Made by a program: the position numbers and the translations under genes. From assembly GCA_964406445.1 (NCBI GenBank), contig CAYORU010000012.1, positions 1 to 64,000 on the forward strand: DNA of 64,000 bases, written 5' to 3'. Source of the DNA: SG8-30 sp964406445 (GTDB lineage: Bacteria > Pseudomonadota > Gammaproteobacteria > Steroidobacterales > Steroidobacteraceae). Each line of letters opens with the position of its first letter. Position 1 is the stretch's first letter. The notes beneath the pieces are model-generated. The model was not told the origin of the DNA. It did not search any database and saw only the letters and a list, made by a program, of their open reading frames with translations. Below are positions 51,935-61,168 of the stretch, in pieces.

Positions 51935-54181
51935 ATGCAATCCCAGGAACTCGACTTCGAAGGCATCGAACAGCGCCCGCTGACGGCCTTCACGGAGAAG
52001 GCGTACCTCGACTACTCGATGTACGTGATCCTCGACCGCGCGCTGCCCCAGCTCGCCGACGGCCTGAAGCCCGTGCAGCGGCGGATCATCTACGCGATGA
52101 GCGAGCTCGGCCTGTCGGCCGGGGCCAAGCACAAGAAGTCCGCCCGGACCGTGGGCGACGTCATCGGCAAGTTCCACCCGCACGGCGACTCCGCCTGCTA
52201 CGAGGCCATGGTGCACATGGCGCAGCCGTTCTCGTTCCGCTACCCGCCGGTGGACGGTCAGGGCAACTGGGGCTCGACCGACGACCCGAAGTCCTTTGCG
52301 GCGATGCGCTACACCGAGTCGCGGCTCACCGCTTACGCGCAGGTGCTGCTGACCGAGCTCGGCCAGGGCACCGTCGAATGGCAGCCGAACTTCGACGGCA
52401 CGCTCGACGAGCCCAAGCTGCTGCCGGCACGCCTGCCGAACGTGCTGCTGAACGGCGCCGCGGGCATCGCCGTCGGCATGGCGACCGACATCCCGCCGCA
52501 CAACCTGCGCGAAGTGGCCGCCGCCTGCGTCCACCTGCTCGACGATCCGGAGGCGACGACCCGCGACCTGTGCAAGCACGTCCGCGGGCCGGACTTCCCG
52601 ACCGGCGCGGAGATCGTCACGCCCAGGAACGAGCTGCGGGCGATGTACGACGGCGGCAGCGGCAGCTTCCGCGCCCGCGCCGTGTACGAGGTCGAGGACG
52701 GCGAAGTGGTGGTGACCGCGCTCCCGTACCAGGTCTCCGGCGCCAAGGTGCTCGAGCAGATCGCCGCGCAGATGCGCGCCAAGAAGCTGCCGATGGTCGA
52801 GGACCTGCGCGACGAGAGCGACCACGAGCACCCGGTGCGCCTCGTGATCACGCCGCGCTCGTCGCGGGTGGACGTCGAGCAGCTGATGGCGCACCTGTTC
52901 GCGACCACGGACCTCGAGCGCAGCTACCGCGTCAACATGAACGTGATCGGGCTCGACGGCCGGCCGCGCGTGATGGGCCTGAAGCCGATGCTGTCGGAGT
53001 GGCTGCGCTTCCGCGAGGGCACGGTCCGCCGGCGGCTCGAGTGGCGGCTCGGGAAGGTGGACGCCCGCCTGCACGTGCTCGACGGCCTGCTGGTCGCCTT
53101 CCTGAACCTCGACGAGGTCATCCGCATCGTCCGGACGGAGGACGAGCCGAAGCAGGCGCTGATGCGCCGCTTCGAGCTGACGGAGATCCAGGCGGAGGCG
53201 ATCCTCGAGACCAAGCTGCGCCACCTGGCGCGTCTCGAGGAGATGAAGATCCGCGGCGAGCAGGCCGAGCTCGCCGCCGAGAAGGCCGAACTCGAGAAGA
53301 CCCTGGGCAGCGACGCGCGGCTGAAGAAACTGGTGCGCGCCGAGCTCGAGCGCGACGCGGAGCAGTTCGGCGACGCGCGCCGGACCCGGATCGTCGAGCG
53401 CAGCGCCGCGCAGGCCATCGACGAGGCGGACCTGGTGGCCAGCGAGCCGGTCACGGTGGTGCTCTCGACGCTCGGCTGGGTGCGCTCGGCGAAGGGCCAC
53501 GAGATCGACCCGCGCCAGCTCTCCTATAAGACCGGCGACGGCTTCCAGGCGGCGGCGCGGGGGCGCAGCACCCAGCAGGCCGTGTTCCTCGACTCGACCG
53601 GCCGCGCCTACAGTCTGCCGGCGCTGGGGCTGCCGGGCGCGCGCGGCCAGGGCGAGCCGCTCTCGGGGCGCCTCGACCCCCCGGACGGCGCGACCTTCGC
53701 CGCGGTCCTGCTGGGCGAGCCCGGCGACCGGTGGCTGCTGGCCTGCGACGGCGGGCAGGGCTTCGTGGCCAGGCTCGAGGCGCTCTACGCGCGCAACCGG
53801 GCCGGCAAGACCGTGTTCAACCTGCCCGAGGCGGCGCGGGTCCTGCCGGCGAGCCCGCTGCCCGCGGGCGGCGAGGCGCTCGTTTGCGCGGCGAGCAGCG
53901 AGGGCCGGCTGCTGGTGTTCCCCGTCGCGGACGTGCCGGAAATGGAGAAGGGCCGCGGCCACCTGCTGTTCGGCATTCCCGGCAAGAAGGCCCGCAGCCG
54001 CGACGAAGTCATGGTCGCGGTCTCGGTGCTGCCGGAGGAGGGCAAGCTCGCGGTGTTCTGCGGCGAGCGCCGCATGACGCTCTCGGCGAAGGACCTGGAA
54101 GCCTACCGCGGCGAACGCGGCCAGCGCGGCGCGCTGCTGCCGCGAGGCTGGCGGAAGGTGGAGCGGCTGGAGGCGGAGTAG
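51935..54181 (+). CDS. parC: DNA topoisomerase IV subunit A
   Basis: DNA-breaking subunit of topoisomerase IV. 748 residues. LDYSMYVILDRALPQLADGL, the quinolone-region motif FHPHGDSACYEAMVHMAQPF with wild-type Ser and Glu, the catalytic Tyr in MRYTESRLTAYA, and a C-terminal beta-pinwheel from about residue 500. Ends just before repeat copy 5. Confidence 0.96.
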   Translation: MQSQELDFEGIEQRPLTAFTEKAYLDYSMYVILDRALPQLADGLKPVQRRIIYAMSELGLSAGAKHKKSARTVGDVIGKFHPHGDSACYEAMVHMAQPFSFRYPPVDGQGNWGSTDDPKSFAAMRYTESRLTAYAQVLLTELGQGTVEWQPNFDGTLDEPKLLPARLPNVLLNGAAGIAVGMATDIPPHNLREVAAACVHLLDDPEATTRDLCKHVRGPDFPTGAEIVTPRNELRAMYDGGSGSFRARAVYEVEDGEVVVTALPYQVSGAKVLEQIAAQMRAKKLPMVEDLRDESDHEHPVRLVITPRSSRVDVEQLMAHLFATTDLERSYRVNMNVIGLDGRPRVMGLKPMLSEWLRFREGTVRRRLEWRLGKVDARLHVLDGLLVAFLNLDEVIRIVRTEDEPKQALMRRFELTEIQAEAILETKLRHLARLEEMKIRGEQAELAAEKAELEKTLGSDARLKKLVRAELERDAEQFGDARRTRIVERSAAQAIDEADLVASEPVTVVLSTLGWVRSAKGHEIDPRQLSYKTGDGFQAAARGRSTQQAVFLDSTGRAYSLPALGLPGARGQGEPLSGRLDPPDGATFAAVLLGEPGDRWLLACDGGQGFVARLEALYARNRAGKTVFNLPEAARVLPASPLPAGGEALVCAASSEGRLLVFPVADVPEMEKGRGHLLFGIPGKKARSRDEVMVAVSVLPEEGKLAVFCGERRMTLSAKDLEAYRGERGQRGALLPRGWRKVERLEAE

Positions 54182-54204
54182 ACCTCGACCTCGAGCCACT
54201 ATCG

Positions 54205-54332
54205 GTGATCAGTGATCGGTGATCAGTGATCGGCCAAACCGGGCAGTGCCCAAGCTCGCGCGCTCTGGCCGGTCACCGGTCACCGATCACCGGTCACCTT
54301 CTTCGGCTCACGGCTCACGGCTCACGGCTCAC
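54205..54332 (+). repeat. Heptamer inverted-array element, copy 5
   Basis: Left units GTGATCA, GTGATCG, GTGATCA, GTGATCG (54205-54232); right units CGGTCAC twice, CGATCAC and CGGTCAC (54270-54297), then four GGCTCAC units (54305-54332). The core starts GCCAAACCGGGCAGTGCCC and ends CTCTGGCC, nearly the same as copy 2. The last GGCTCAC supplies the minus-strand stop of the fimX-like gene. Confidence 0.9.
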
Positions 54333-56380
54333 CCGATCGTCACCGCCTCCGGCGCGTTGACGAAGAAGCCCTGGACGTACTCGACGCCGAGCTGCCAGAG
54401 CACGGCCATGGTGTTGGCGTCCTCGACGCGCTCGGCGATGGTGATCGCCTTCGCGCCGCGCGCGAGCTCGACCAGCTGCTTGACGCGCTGCTGGTTCTCC
54501 TGGTCCATCGCGAGACCCTGCATCAGGCCGCCGTGCACCTTGACGAAGTCGGGCTTCAGGTGCGTGAGCAGGCGCTCGGTGTCGCGGCTGCTGCCGAAGC
54601 CCTCGAGCGCGAAGCGGAAGCCGAGCTCGTGCAGCTTGGCCTGCATCGCGCCCGACTCCTTGATGCGGCTGCCCGCCGCCGACTCGCTGATCTGGAACAC
54701 CATGCGCCCAGGCTCGATCTTGACGGCCTTGAGCTGGTTCGCGAGCCAGATGGGCAGGGTGCCGTCGCCGACCGATTCGTCCGACAGGCGCACGAAGAGC
54801 GCGCCGGGCCTGCGCGAGGCGCAGAAGCGCATCGAGGCGCCGATCACCCAGCGGTCGATGTTCTTCATGAGGTCGTTGCGGATCGCCACCGGCATGAACT
54901 CGGACGGCAGCACTTCCTCGCCGGTCTCGTCCAGCATCCGGACGAGCACGTCGAACATCGCGCGGTCGTCGCCCAGCAGGCTCGCGATCGGCTGCTGGAC
55001 CAGGCGGAACCTGTTCTCCATCAGCGCCGCCTTCAGGCGCTTGACCCACACCTTCTCGGAGTCGGACAGCCGGATCATGGTGTCGGTCTGCTCGAGGGTG
55101 TGGACGCGGTTGCCACCGGCCTCGCGGCCGCGGCGCATGGCGTTGAAGGCGTCGGTGGCCGGGCCGGCCGGGTCGGTCAGCGACGCCGGCACCTGCGCGA
55201 GCCCGATGGTGCAGGTGCTCGAGAAGGAACGATTGCCCATCTGGAAAACTTCCTGGGCGACCTTTCTCACGACGTGGTCGCACCAGGCCTCGACGTCCCG
55301 GAGGTTGCCGCGCTCGATCATCACCAGGAAGCCGTTGCCCGCGAACCGCCCGGCGAGATCGCCCGCCTGCAGCTGGTCGCGCAGCGCGCCTGCGAACTCC
55401 ACCAGGAAGTCCTCGCCGGTGAGCACGCCGAGCTGGCCCAGGATCTCCTCGTACTTGTCGGGCTCGATGAACGCCAGGTAGCGCAGGCCGGCGCGCGGCG
55501 GCTCGGCGAGCCGCTTGCGCAGCTGCTCCAGGAAGTAGCGGAGGTGCAGGAACCCCGTCGCGGGATCGCGCTGCACGGCGTCGGCCAGCTGATCCTCGAG
55601 GAGCCGGCTGTCGCTGCCGGTCGCGGCGACCAGCAAGCGGACGCAGGGTTCGCCTTCGTACTCTCCCCGCGACAAGCGCAGCTCGACGCCGTGGGCGCTG
55701 CCGTCGGGCAACAGGGCGTCGACCTTGATGCCGTGGTCCTGCCAGCGGCCCTGCAGGCAGGCGACGAGCGCCCCCTTGAGCGCGGCGTGCGAATCCGGGT
55801 GGAAGACGTCCATGACTGGTTCGCCGACGGCCGAGGCATCGCCTTCCTGCCCGAACAGGCCGAGCCATGCCGGGTTGGCGTCGACGAGGATGCCCTCCTG
55901 GACCTGCGCGATCGCGTCGGTCGAACCCTGCAGGAAGTCGTTGAGCTGGCGCTGGTACTCGTTGGCGCTCTCGAGCGTCGACTTGAGGGAACGGCCGAGG
56001 CGGAACGCGGCCAGCTCGCGCCCGACGACGAGTGCGAGCCGCGGCAGCTCGCGCAGCGTCACCGCGTCCTGCGCGCCGAGCTGGAGGGCCTCGCGGATCG
56101 CGGCCTCGTCCACCGATTCGCGCACGACCAGCACCGGCACCTCCGGCGCGAAGCGGCCGCGGAATTCCATCGCCAGCGCGAGGTCGACGATGCCCTCGTC
56201 GGCGAAGATCAGCAGCATGTCCGGGTCGATCTGGGTCAACGCGTCGCCGAGGTCGGCCGCCGTCGGCAGCCAGTGCAGGTGCACGGCATGGCCCGCGTTG
56301 CGCAGCGTCTTGTTGACGGTCTCGACGTGGTCCTGGTGGCGGGTCAGGACGACCATCGGCACTGCGGCTGTCGGGCTCAA
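54329..56380 (-). CDS. fimX: FimX-like c-di-GMP effector (receiver-PAS-GGDEF-EAL)
   Basis: A 683-residue cytoplasmic protein in the FimX order: receiver-like domain (about 8-120), PAS (about 135-250), GGDEF-like (260-425), EAL-like (435-680). The GGDEF motif is ruined (AGNGF in GRFAGNGFLVMI) and EAL reads DVL (FDVLVRML), so it probably neither makes nor cuts c-di-GMP but binds it. P. aeruginosa FimX has the same design and controls type IV pilus assembly. TTG at 56380 is preceded by GGAGG. Its stop is in repeat copy 5. Confidence 0.85.
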   Translation of the reverse strand: MSPTAAVPMVVLTRHQDHVETVNKTLRNAGHAVHLHWLPTAADLGDALTQIDPDMLLIFADEGIVDLALAMEFRGRFAPEVPVLVVRESVDEAAIREALQLGAQDAVTLRELPRLALVVGRELAAFRLGRSLKSTLESANEYQRQLNDFLQGSTDAIAQVQEGILVDANPAWLGLFGQEGDASAVGEPVMDVFHPDSHAALKGALVACLQGRWQDHGIKVDALLPDGSAHGVELRLSRGEYEGEPCVRLLVAATGSDSRLLEDQLADAVQRDPATGFLHLRYFLEQLRKRLAEPPRAGLRYLAFIEPDKYEEILGQLGVLTGEDFLVEFAGALRDQLQAGDLAGRFAGNGFLVMIERGNLRDVEAWCDHVVRKVAQEVFQMGNRSFSSTCTIGLAQVPASLTDPAGPATDAFNAMRRGREAGGNRVHTLEQTDTMIRLSDSEKVWVKRLKAALMENRFRLVQQPIASLLGDDRAMFDVLVRMLDETGEEVLPSEFMPVAIRNDLMKNIDRWVIGASMRFCASRRPGALFVRLSDESVGDGTLPIWLANQLKAVKIEPGRMVFQISESAAGSRIKESGAMQAKLHELGFRFALEGFGSSRDTERLLTHLKPDFVKVHGGLMQGLAMDQENQQRVKQLVELARGAKAITIAERVEDANTMAVLWQLGVEYVQGFFVNAPEAVTIG

Positions 56381-56445
56381 GTGGTGCCTCCGCTAGTTGA
56401 TGGCGCTCGGGGACCGCTGGATTCTACCACCCGGTTTTTTGTCAA

Positions 56446-57453
56446 CTATGCGACGGGCGTCTTGCTTCCGGCGCCGGGCTCCTCGCGGACGAGGCGCGGC
56501 ACCAGGTAGCCGGGCAGGCGCTGGCGCAGCGACTCGACCAGCGCGACCGCGGTTTCCTCCGCGACCTCGAAGTGGGCGGCGCCGCGCACGCGGTCGAGCA
56601 GGTGCAGGTAGTAGGGCAGCACGCCCGCCGCGCCGAGCCGCTCGCTGAGGTCGGCGAGCGCTTCCGCCGAGTCGTTGACGCCGGCGAGCAGCACGCTCTG
56701 GTTCAGGAGCAGCGCGCCGCGCGCCGCGAGCGCGCCGAGCGCCCTCTCGACCGCGCCGTCGATCTCGGCCGCGTGGTTCGCGTGGATCACGACCACCACC
56801 TTGAGCCGTGTGCCCCCGAGCAGCGCGAGCAGGCCGGCGTCGACGCGCTCGGGCAGCACGACCGGCTGGCGCGTGTGGATCCGCAGCCGGCGCAGCTGCG
56901 GCAGCGACTCGAGCTCTCCGACCAGCGCGCCGAGGCGCGCGTTGCCGAGCGAGAGCGGATCGCCGCCGCTCAGGATGGCCTCGTGGACGTCCGGATCGGC
57001 GGCGAGCGCCGCGACCGCATGGCGCCAGCGGCCGGCGGCCGCGGCCTGCGCCTCGTAGGGAAACTCGCGGCGGAAGCAGTAGCGGCAGTGCACCGCGCAG
57101 GCGCCGGTCGCCACCAGCAGGGCGCGACCCGCGTACTTGTGCAGGACCCCGGGCGCGACGGCGCTTGCGAGTTCGCCGACCGGGTCGGCCACGAAGCCAG
57201 GCACCTCGTCGAGCTCGGCGCCGAGCGGCAGGACCTGGCGCAGCAGCGGATCGGCCGGATCCCCGCGACGCATCCGCGCCACGAAGCCGCGCGGCACGCG
57301 CAGGCCGAAGCGCGCCGCAGCGCGCCGGGCGGGCTCGACCAGCGCGGGGTCGAGGCCGAGCAGCGCGACCAGTTCGGCCGGGTCGGTGACGGCCTCGGCC
57401 AGCAGACGCTGCCAGGCTGCGGAGTGGTCGGCGAACGGGGCAGCGGCTATCAT
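56446..57453 (-). CDS. epmB: EF-P beta-lysine 2,3-aminomutase EpmB
   Basis: Radical-SAM enzyme that turns lysine into beta-lysine for EF-P modification. 335 residues; the radical SAM cluster motif is CAVHCRYCFRREFPY, followed by ILSGGDPLSL, LRIHTRQPVVLPERV and NQSVLLAGVND. No zinc tail. Divergent from efp with about 58 bases between, so the enzyme and its target pathway share a control region. Confidence 0.95.
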   Translation of the reverse strand: MIAAAPFADHSAAWQRLLAEAVTDPAELVALLGLDPALVEPARRAAARFGLRVPRGFVARMRRGDPADPLLRQVLPLGAELDEVPGFVADPVGELASAVAPGVLHKYAGRALLVATGACAVHCRYCFRREFPYEAQAAAAGRWRHAVAALAADPDVHEAILSGGDPLSLGNARLGALVGELESLPQLRRLRIHTRQPVVLPERVDAGLLALLGGTRLKVVVVIHANHAAEIDGAVERALGALAARGALLLNQSVLLAGVNDSAEALADLSERLGAAGVLPYYLHLLDRVRGAAHFEVAEETAVALVESLRQRLPGYLVPRLVREEPGAGSKTPVA

Positions 57454-57511
57454 AGCCGGCTATTTTCCACTACTGCGGACCGCCGCGCGCGGCCGAACCA
57501 CGGCGGAAGCA

Positions 57512-58078
57512 ATGTCGACCTACAGCACCAACGAGTTCAAGTCGGGCCTCAAGATCCTGCTCGACGCCGACCCCTACGTGATCGTCGAGAACGAATTCGT
57601 CAAGCCCGGCAAGGGCCAGGCCTTCAGCCGGGTCAAGATCCGCAACCTCAAGACGGGGCGCACCATCGAGCGCACCTTCAAGTCGGGCGACACGGTCGAG
57701 GGCGCCGACGTCGTGGACGTGGACATGGAGTTCTCCTACAGCGAGGGCGACTTCTACCACTTCATGCAGGCCGAGACCTACGAGCAGCACACCGCCGGCC
57801 AGGCGGCGGTCGGCGACGCCGCGCAGTGGCTGAAGCCTGGCCTCAGCTGCATCGTCACCCTCTGGAACGGCCAGCCGCTGTCGGTCGCGCCGCCCCCGCA
57901 CGTCGAGCTCAAGGTCGTCGAGACCGATCCCGGCATGAAGGGCGACACGGTCACCGGCGGCACCAAGCCCGCCAAGCTCGAGACCGGCGCCATCGTGAAG
58001 GTGCCGCTGTTCATCAACGAGGGCGAGGTGATCCGGGTGGACACCCGCAGCGCGGCCTACATCGCGCGCGCCAAGTGA
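57512..58078 (+). CDS. efp: Elongation factor P
   Basis: Helps the ribosome through polyproline stretches. 188 residues, three beta-barrel domains: VENEFVKPGKGQAFSRVKIR with the modifiable Lys34 in PGKGQ, then FKSGDTVEGADVVDVDMEF and the C-terminal GDTVTGGTKPAKLETGAIVK. Lys34 is exactly where EpmA and EpmB, both encoded nearby, add beta-lysine. ATG 57512 with a purine-rich site (GGCGGAAGC). Confidence 0.97.
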   Translation: MSTYSTNEFKSGLKILLDADPYVIVENEFVKPGKGQAFSRVKIRNLKTGRTIERTFKSGDTVEGADVVDVDMEFSYSEGDFYHFMQAETYEQHTAGQAAVGDAAQWLKPGLSCIVTLWNGQPLSVAPPPHVELKVVETDPGMKGDTVTGGTKPAKLETGAIVKVPLFINEGEVIRVDTRSAAYIARAK

Positions 58079-58094
58079 CCGGGCGCGGCCGGCC

Positions 58095-58619
58095 TCAGTA
58101 GCCGTCGATCCCGGCGACACGCCAGTCGCAGCCCTCCGCCAGCAGCCGCGCTACCCGCTCGAGTCCCGCGGCATCGGTCGCGTCGAAGCGGCCAGGATCG
58201 GGGCTGTCGAGGTCGAGGACGCCGACCAGGCGTCCGCCGTCGATGATGGGCACCACGATCTCCGAGTTCGAGGCCGCGTCGCAGGCGATGTGGCCCGGGA
58301 AGGCGTGCACGTCGGGAACCACCAGTGTCCGGCGCTCGGCCGCGGCGCTGCCGCAGACGCCCCGGCCGAGCGGGATCCGCACGCAGGCCGGGCGGCCCTG
58401 GAAAGGCCCGACGACGAGCTCGCCGCCGCGCAGCAGGTACAGCCCCGCCCAGTTGAGGCGCGGCAGCAGCGCGTGAATCAGCGCGGCGACGTTGGCGGCG
58501 TTTGCCCAGGGGTCGCGTTCCCCCTCCAGCAGGCCGGCGGCCTGCGCCGCGAGCGTGTCGTAGAGCGCGGCGGGCGACAGCCCGGTCGTGTCGGGGGCGG
58601 CGTAGGTCACGGTTTGCAC
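58095..58619 (-). CDS. msrC: Free methionine-(R)-sulfoxide reductase (GAF domain)
   Basis: Reduces free Met-R-sulfoxide. A 174-residue single GAF domain with NWAGLYLLRGGELVVGPFQG, PACVRIPLGRGVCGSAAAE and VPDVHAFPGHIACDAASNSE; the three cysteines match the redox trio of the family. Last gene of the sco-psd-epmA-msrC operon, one base after epmA. Confidence 0.92.
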   Translation of the reverse strand: MQTVTYAAPDTTGLSPAALYDTLAAQAAGLLEGERDPWANAANVAALIHALLPRLNWAGLYLLRGGELVVGPFQGRPACVRIPLGRGVCGSAAAERRTLVVPDVHAFPGHIACDAASNSEIVVPIIDGGRLVGVLDLDSPDPGRFDATDAAGLERVARLLAEGCDWRVAGIDGY

Positions 58620-58620
58620 C

Positions 58621-59583
58621 TCATGCGCGGTCGGCGGTGAAGGCCATCGCCTCGGCGAGCGAGCCGAGCCCGAGGCCGACCATCACCAGCCGGTCGAAAC
58701 CGAGCGCGACGCCCGAGCAATCCGGCAGGCCCGCCGCCAGTGCTGCGAGGAATCGCTCGTCGAGCGCCGCCACGGGCAATCCGCGCCGGGCGCGTTCGGC
58801 GAGGTCGGCCGCGAAGCGGGCCCGCTGCTCGGCGGGATCGGCGAGCTCGTGGAATCCGTTGGCGAGTTCCACGCCGTCCAGGTAGAGCTCGAAGCGCTCG
58901 GCCACCGAGGAATCGTCGGGATCGAGGCGCGCGAGCGCGGCCTGCGCGGCCGGATACGCGTGCACGAAGCAGCCGCCGTCGCGGCCGAGCGCAGGGCCGA
59001 CGACGGCCGAGACCAGCAGGTCGAGCAGCGCGTCGCGGTCCGCCGCCGGCGCGACGACGCCCTGGGCGCGCAGCGCGTCGGCGAGGTCGGCGACGCCTGC
59101 GGTCATCGGGTCGAGGCCAGCGTGGCGGCGCAGCGCTTCACGATAGGTGACCCGCTCGAATCTGCCGAGCGCGCGGTGCGGCGCCAGCACGGCGCGCACC
59201 AGCACCTCGACGTCGTCCATCAGGGCGTCGGTGCCGAAGCCGAGCCGGTACCACTCGATCATCGTGAACTCGGGGTTGTGCCAGCGGCCCGCCTCGCCGT
59301 CCCGGTAGACGCGACACACCTGGTAGCAGTCGCCGAGGCCCGCGGCCAGCAGCCGCTTCATCGGGTACTCGGGCGACGTCTGCAGGTACATGCGCCCGAG
59401 CCCCGCGACCTCCGCGGGCACCGACGCGAGGTGCACGTCGCTCGCCGCGGCGCGGGACAACGCGGGCGTCTCGACCTCGAGCACCCCGCGCGCCGCGAAG
59501 TGGGCGCGCGCCGTGGCGAGCATGGCGGCACGCGCGCGCAGCGCCGGCAGCCCGGCGGTGGGGCGCCAGTCGGGCGCGGTCAC
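58621..59583 (-). CDS. epmA: EF-P (R)-beta-lysine ligase EpmA
   Basis: A short class II lysyl-tRNA-synthetase-like enzyme without the anticodon domain that attaches beta-lysine to EF-P Lys34. 320 residues: EVETPALSRAAASDVHL, TSPEYPMKRLLAAG, FRxE-like VCRVYRDGEAGRWHNPEFTM (motif 2) and GVALGFDRLVM (motif 3). The GTG at 59583 overlaps the psd stop as GTGA. Confidence 0.95.
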   Translation of the reverse strand: MTAPDWRPTAGLPALRARAAMLATARAHFAARGVLEVETPALSRAAASDVHLASVPAEVAGLGRMYLQTSPEYPMKRLLAAGLGDCYQVCRVYRDGEAGRWHNPEFTMIEWYRLGFGTDALMDDVEVLVRAVLAPHRALGRFERVTYREALRRHAGLDPMTAGVADLADALRAQGVVAPAADRDALLDLLVSAVVGPALGRDGGCFVHAYPAAQAALARLDPDDSSVAERFELYLDGVELANGFHELADPAEQRARFAADLAERARRGLPVAALDERFLAALAAGLPDCSGVALGFDRLVMVGLGLGSLAEAMAFTADRA

Positions 59584-60443
59584 GGCAGGATCGTGGCGAG
59601 GCGCTGGCCGACGCGCACGGCCGCCGCGGCTGCGAGGCCCGGCTCGAGCCGCACCCGGCCGCGCCCGAACATGACGACGACCGTCGAGCCCATGTTGAAG
59701 CGGCCGAGCTCGGCGCCCTTGTCGAGCGCGACCAGCGGGTCGGTGACCGGCAGGTCCCTGATGGTGCGCGTGCGCTCGGCGGTGACCTCGCCGGCGAAGG
59801 ACAGCGACATGCTGCCGACGAACAGGGCGCCCACCAGCACCACGGCCATCGGCCCCGCCGGGGTGTCGAACGCGCAGGCGATCCGCTCGTTGCGCGCGAA
59901 CAGGCCGGGCACGCCGGCGGCCGTCGCCGCGTTGACGCTGAACAGGTCGCCGCCCACGTACCGCGCACGCCTGAGGGTGCCCGGCAGCGGCATGTGGATG
60001 CGGTGGTAGTTGAACGGCGCGAGGTAGACGGTGGCGAAGACGCCGCCCTCGAACTCGCGGGCGAGCGCCTCGTCGCCGCCGAGCAGCGCGGCGACGCCGT
60101 AGTCGATGCCCTTGGCCTGCAGCAGCCGGTCGTCGCGGATCCCGCCGGCCTGGCTCACGACCCCGTCCACCGGGCAGGCGACCGCGTCGGGCGCGGCGTC
60201 GATCGGCCGGGCGCCCGGCTTCAGGGCCCGGGTGAAGAAGTCGTTGAAGGAAGCGTAGGCGGCCGGGTCGGCGTGCTCCGCCTCGGCCATGTTCACCGCG
60301 TAGAGGCGCAGGAAGCTGCGGATGATCAGGTTCTTGACCGGCCTGGCCCGGGTGCGCGCGAGGGCGTGCATGCCGCGCGACAGCGCGTGCTGCGGCAGCA
60401 GGTGCTGCATGCCGACGAACAGGCGGTCGCCCAGGCCGCTCAC
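59580..60443 (-). CDS. psd: Phosphatidylserine decarboxylase
   Basis: Makes phosphatidylethanolamine at the inner membrane; a pyruvoyl enzyme formed by self-cleavage. 287 residues. FNDFFTRALKPGARPID, CPVDGVVSQ, YLAPFNYHRIHMPLPG (His) and GRFNMGSTVVV, where the LGST cleavage site is the common MGST variant. The GTG at 60443 overlaps the sco stop as GTGA; the longer frame upstream is sco shadow. Confidence 0.95.
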   Translation of the reverse strand: MSGLGDRLFVGMQHLLPQHALSRGMHALARTRARPVKNLIIRSFLRLYAVNMAEAEHADPAAYASFNDFFTRALKPGARPIDAAPDAVACPVDGVVSQAGGIRDDRLLQAKGIDYGVAALLGGDEALAREFEGGVFATVYLAPFNYHRIHMPLPGTLRRARYVGGDLFSVNAATAAGVPGLFARNERIACAFDTPAGPMAVVLVGALFVGSMSLSFAGEVTAERTRTIRDLPVTDPLVALDKGAELGRFNMGSTVVVMFGRGRVRLEPGLAAAAAVRVGQRLATILP

Positions 60444-61078
60444 GAGGCCGCTCCGCGCATCTCCAGGATGCGGCGGTAGTCGTGCGCGATGCCGTCGGGC
60501 GTGTGCGGGGTGCTCAGGATGCCGACCAGCGCGCCGCGCGGGTCTACGAGGAACAGCGCGGCGGTGTGGTCGACGTTGTAGTGGCCGGCCTCGTCGGGCG
60601 GCCCCTGGCGCACCGCGACGCCGAGTCCCGCCGTCAGCGCGGAGATCGTCGCCGGGTCGCCGGTGACGCCGGTGAAGGCCGGGTCGAAGAATCTGACGTA
60701 GTCCCGCAGGACCTCGACGCTGTCGCGCGCCGGGTCCACGGTCACCAGTACGACCTGCGGCTGATCGGCCATCGGCAGGTCCGCGAGCTCGCGGCGCGCG
60801 GCGGCGAGCGTGGCGAGCGTCGAAGGACACACGTCCGGGCAGTGCGTGAAGCCGAAGAAAAGCAGGCTCCAGCGCCCCTGCAGCCGTGCATTGGCGAAGG
60901 GCAGGCCGTCCTGGTCGACCAGGGCGAAGCCGGGCACCGCACGCGGGGCCTCGAACAGCGTCGCGGTCTCGAGGGTGGGCAGCGGCGCGGGGGCGGGCTT
61001 GCGCCCGACGAGATAGCCGGCGGCGAGGCCGGCGGCCGCGACGGCGACGACCAGCAGGATCTGCAGGGAACGGGACAT
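60440..61078 (-). CDS. SCO1/SenC family copper chaperone
   Basis: A 212-residue periplasmic thioredoxin-fold protein anchored by one N-terminal membrane segment (about 5-24). The copper-binding FGFTHCPDVCPSTL has the CxxxC pair, and the distal His is in YNVDHTAALFLVDPRG. Helps build the CuA site of cytochrome oxidase or protects against oxidants. First gene of the operon with psd, epmA and msrC; divergent from prmB. Confidence 0.92.
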   Translation of the reverse strand: MSRSLQILLVVAVAAAGLAAGYLVGRKPAPAPLPTLETATLFEAPRAVPGFALVDQDGLPFANARLQGRWSLLFFGFTHCPDVCPSTLATLAAARRELADLPMADQPQVVLVTVDPARDSVEVLRDYVRFFDPAFTGVTGDPATISALTAGLGVAVRQGPPDEAGHYNVDHTAALFLVDPRGALVGILSTPHTPDGIAHDYRRILEMRGAAS

Positions 61079-61168
61079 GGCCGCAATTATCCCACAGGCC
61101 TGCCGGCGCCGCCGCCGCAGCGGCTAGAATTGCCGCGCCGCGGCGCTGGCCGTGCGAGGAGGGGCCGT

